In this document: positions 8,539 to 10,344 of the stretch, in pieces
Layout of the letters: each line of letters starts with the position of its first letter
Position numbering within the stretch: the first letter of the stretch is position 1
DNA from: Candidatus Cloacimonas sp. 4484_275
GTDB taxonomy: Bacteria; Cloacimonadota; Cloacimonadia; Cloacimonadales; TCS61
Assembly (NCBI GenBank): GCA_002085205.1
Contig: NATF01000033.1
Coordinates: 1-10,344 of the forward strand
Reading direction: 5' to 3'
Length of the DNA: 10,344 nucleotides
Position numbers and translations under genes: made by a program
Notes under the pieces: generated by a model
What the model saw: the letters and a program-made list of their open reading frames with translations, nothing else
What the model was told of the DNA's origin: nothing
Database searches by the model: none

Positions 8539-8618
8539 TACAAATTTTCAATCATAAATTCAAAGAAATATGTTAATTAATTTTTTCGCGGAATGTGAAA
8601 ATTCAACTATAAACTTAA

Positions 8619-9422
8619 TTATAAATATTTTTTCAATTCTCTGTCTTTCACTCCGGCAAGCAACTCAATATACGGTTTTACCGGACTTGAAGCTATTTTC
8701 GGGAAAAGCACTTCTTCCACCTGAAAAAAACCGACCGATTGACTCATTTCGACTAATATTTTTATCGGTTTTTTTTCACCTTTGGTAATTCTTACTTTTT
8801 GAATCGCCCTGGAGGAATATTTATGAATATCTCCCACTCTCGGTTCGTTGGAAAGCATTGTTGTTATTCTTGCTCTTCCTTTTTCCATATCACAGCCATC
8901 TCCTATGAGAACCAAACCCGCTTCCAACGAATGAATTTTCTGAGTCGCCATATGACCGAAAATACCTTCTACTATTAATGATTTCAAAATAACTTTTTTG
9001 AAAATATTTTGATGATAAAATTGCTCCAAAATTCGTTCAATTATCGGAATCGCCAAATTAATGCTCATGTATTCATGATTTTCTCTGGCAATAGACATTC
9101 CCAAATCATGCAAGAGAGCAGAAACCAATACCGCAATTTTACTGTCTTCGATTGTTCCGATTTCTTCTTTTTCGAGATTAAACTTAATTCCCGCATTTGC
9201 CAGTAAATCAAACATAATAAGAGAATTCAAAGCCGCCTTTTTCATATGAACAGGACCATGATCGTTATAACCGAGTCGTTTTATAGAAACAATGTTAGCA
9301 TATTCATGATATGCTTCTATCTCTTTATCGTTAAAAATATATTCCACAACCGCCAACGGTTTATTCGACAATCTTTCTTTTATCTTGTTTTCAAGATGAA
9401 TTTCTTTAGTTGATTTTGGCAT
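8619..9422 (-). CDS. HD-superfamily metal-dependent phosphohydrolase
   Basis: A 267-residue soluble protein with an HD domain. I chose the ATG at 9422-9420 because GGGAGG stands five bases before it (9433-9428); an upstream TTG at 9440 would add six residues that include this Shine-Dalgarno sequence. Likely metal ligands are visible in order: H55 and H59 in YNDHGPVHM, H105-D106 in ALLHDLGMSI, H116 in NHEYMS, H157 in FGHMAT, and D175 and D178 in GDGCDMEKGRARI. The last motif (GDxxDMxxGRAR) resembles a group of HD proteins common in archaea and scattered in bacteria. The substrate cannot be read from the sequence; HD enzymes act on nucleotides, cyclic nucleotides or phosphoesters. No GGDEF, synthetase or helicase domain is fused. 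It is divergent from the tRNA genes and has no obvious operon partner. Confidence 0.85.
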   Translation of the reverse strand: MPKSTKEIHLENKIKERLSNKPLAVVEYIFNDKEIEAYHEYANIVSIKRLGYNDHGPVHMKKAALNSLIMFDLLANAGIKFNLEKEEIGTIEDSKIAVLVSALLHDLGMSIARENHEYMSINLAIPIIERILEQFYHQNIFKKVILKSLIVEGIFGHMATQKIHSLEAGLVLIGDGCDMEKGRARITTMLSNEPRVGDIHKYSSRAIQKVRITKGEKKPIKILVEMSQSVGFFQVEEVLFPKIASSPVKPYIELLAGVKDRELKKYL

Positions 9423-9501
9423 ATTTTCCTCCCGTAACAAACCTATTTAAATCACTTTTTTGACCAAAGATTATTTTTTAAAAAAATTTGCAACAAAAAT
9501 A

Positions 9502-9529
9502 TTGACACCTAAAAGCCCTTTTTTAGTTT
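9502..9529 (+). promoter_or_regulatory. Possible promoter of the tRNA-Lys/tRNA-Glu unit
   Basis: A perfect TTGACA (9502-9507) lies 45 bp before tRNA-Lys. A weak TAGTTT (9524-9529) follows after 16 bp; a better TCTAAT (9535-9540) is too far from the -35 box. The -35 match is strong and the -10 is guesswork. The same 130-bp AT-rich intergenic region must hold the divergent promoter of the HD gene. Confidence 0.35.
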
Positions 9530-9552
9530 GACGCTCTAATTTGATAGAAGTG

Positions 9553-9627
9553 GGTCCAGTAACTCAGTGGTAGAGTATCTGCCTTTTAAGCAGAGAGTCG
9601 ATGGTTCAAATCCATCCTGGATCACCA
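9553..9627 (+). tRNA. tRNA-Lys (anticodon TTT)
   Basis: Complete cloverleaf of 75 bases. Acceptor GGTCCAG pairs with CTGGATC (one G-U at pair 2-71). The D arm is ACTC/GAGT, the anticodon stem TCTGC/GCAGA with loop CTTTTAA (anticodon TTT, 9585-9587), and the T arm GATGG/CCATC with loop TTCAAAT. The discriminator is A and CCA is encoded (9625-9627). It reads AAA and AAG lysine codons. Confidence 0.97.
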
Positions 9628-9639
9628 TAGATTAAAAAA

Positions 9640-9715
9640 GCCCCGTTCGTCTAGTGGCCTAGGACTCAGGATTTTCATTCCTGCAACAGGGGTTCAATTC
9701 CCCTACGGGGTGCCA
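9640..9715 (+). tRNA. tRNA-Glu (anticodon TTC)
   Basis: Complete cloverleaf of 76 bases, 12 bp after tRNA-Lys. Acceptor GCCCCGT pairs with ACGGGGT, with a G1-U72 wobble at the end pair. The anticodon stem is CAGGA/TCCTG with loop TTTTCAT (anticodon TTC), and the T arm AGGGG/CCCCT with loop TTCAATT. The discriminator is G and CCA is encoded (9713-9715). Besides protein synthesis, tRNA-Glu feeds C5-pathway heme synthesis in many bacteria. Its 3' half is overlapped by the antisense end of the neighbouring minus-strand frame. Confidence 0.97.
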
Positions 9716-10344
9716 TGTTAAACAAGGTGTTTTCATTGAAAGCACCTTGTTTTTTGTTTACTATTTTAATCGTTTTGTTGCTTCTGACGAAATTACGAAG
9801 AGATTCCAAATCGCCGACAAAACCAATGACACAATAAAAGTGTTTTTCTTTTTTCTCAATTCCGCCGTCAATAACCAAAGTAGTATCTTGCGTAGTGGAA
9901 AGATAATTAAAATCATCATAAGGAGAATCCGAATCATAAATCAGATAATATAAATTATTCCGATGAAAAACAATCCTACTGGTATCAATTGCCGACCATT
10001 CCAATATAACATCCGTCCCGTCAATCTCAATTGAAACACCTGAAGGTGGCGGCAGCTGTGATTCTTGAATAACAATGTAATTTTCTTTTATAAGTGAATC
10101 AGCCCAGCCACTTCTTTCGATTTTCATCTTCACATCATACACACCGGCTTCCGAGAAAACATGGGTCGGAGTTTCGGAAAAAGAGTCATAAACTCCGTCG
10201 TTTTCAAAATCCCACGACCAATTGGTAACTTCGCATTCGGACATTGCGGATTTGAACCCTCAAAATAAAACCCGCTGTTAAGAGAATCGCTATCGGCAAA
10301 AGTAACCACCACATTTTCAATAATAGGATTGGCATAATAAGAAT
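9675..10344 (-). pseudogene. Surface protein with beta-helix, PKD and FN3 modules; partial and frameshifted
   Basis: The gene enters from beyond the right edge, so its start is not visible. In the first frame (10344 to about 10245) the sequence NPIIENVVVTFADSDSLNSG followed by FYFEGSNP looks like a coil of a right-handed parallel beta-helix (NPxIxNxxI...G...SNP). At about 10230-10255 the frame changes. The second frame opens inside a PKD domain (EVTNWSWDFENDGVYDS, then THVFSEAGVYDVKMKIERS), then an FN3-like domain (PPPSGVSIEIDGTDVILEW to FYCVIGFVG), ending after RSNKTIKIVNK. The first strands of the PKD domain are missing, so the junction probably lost sequence as well as frame. The last 20-25 codons read through the antisense of the tRNA terminator and tRNA-Glu, giving MAPRRGIEPLLQE before TGA at 9675. 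No T9SS/FlgD-type end is present. Expected role: secreted or cell-surface adhesion or carbohydrate-related protein; no catalytic residues visible. Confidence 0.65.
9720..9759 (+). terminator. Strong intrinsic terminator of the tRNA unit
   Basis: A 13-bp stem (ACAAGGTGTTTTC at 9722-9734 with GAAAGCACCTTGT at 9738-9750, one G-T pair) closes a 3-base ATT loop. It is followed by TTTTTTGTTT, and the AA at 9720-9721 extends the stem into the T run. It starts 7 bp after the CCA end of tRNA-Glu, as expected for a shared tRNA transcript. The antisense strand of this hairpin is read as codons by the converging minus-strand frame. Confidence 0.9.

Noticed and set aside
9675..9720. A real protein C-terminus MAPRRGIEPLLQE
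   Set aside because: It is the antisense translation of tRNA-Glu, a common annotation artefact.
1..10344. CRISPR array, insertion sequence or prophage
   Set aside because: No regularly spaced repeats, transposase or integrase motifs or phage genes were seen in either strand.

Overview
The window looks like a chromosomal segment from a low-GC, AT-rich (roughly 37-38% GC by eye) Gram-negative-type bacterium. The closest match I can suggest is a Cloacimonadota-like or FCB-related lineage. The reasons are a PorU/gingipain-type C25 cysteine peptidase ending in a FlgD-like/T9SS-type C-terminal domain, a surface protein with beta-helix, PKD and FN3 modules, and an EF-G-like paralogue. Clear Shine-Dalgarno sequences (GGGGG, GGGAGG, GGAG) argue against a typical Bacteroidota member. 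The taxon is inference. No mobile element, integrase, CRISPR array or phage gene was seen.

Layout: all protein genes lie on the minus strand, so they are transcribed from right to left. Right edge (9675-10344): a broken, partial surface protein that converges on two plus-strand tRNA genes, tRNA-Lys(UUU) and tRNA-Glu(UUC), which share a strong intrinsic terminator. Next, divergent from the tRNAs, an HD-superfamily phosphohydrolase (8619-9422). Then a C25 peptidase gene (5441-8538) broken into three frames. Then an EF-G-like GTPase (3299-5353), a hairpin, and a tight cluster yebC-ruvC-ruvA-rsmB joined by 4-bp overlaps or short gaps. The left edge holds the start of a membrane-anchored PASTA-domain protein.

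How the genes relate: ruvC and ruvA encode the Holliday-junction resolvase and the junction-binding partner of RuvB. ruvB is not in its usual place after ruvA; the slot is taken by rsmB, a 16S rRNA m5C methyltransferase. EF-G-like, YebC and RsmB all act on or near the ribosome, so the cluster mixes translation and recombination functions.

The most striking feature is damage. Three of the genes (rsmB, the C25 peptidase and the beta-helix/PKD protein) carry frameshifts, and in each the conserved core seems to be missing residues at the break. The C25 gene also has an exact 4-bp tandem duplication (GAAA on the plus strand) that destroys an otherwise perfect PELxIGRIPA motif. Either this is real gene decay or it is an assembly or consensus problem. 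The intact ruvA, ruvC, yebC, EF-G-like and HD genes alongside show that the damage is not everywhere. I found no clearly novel biological system in the window.
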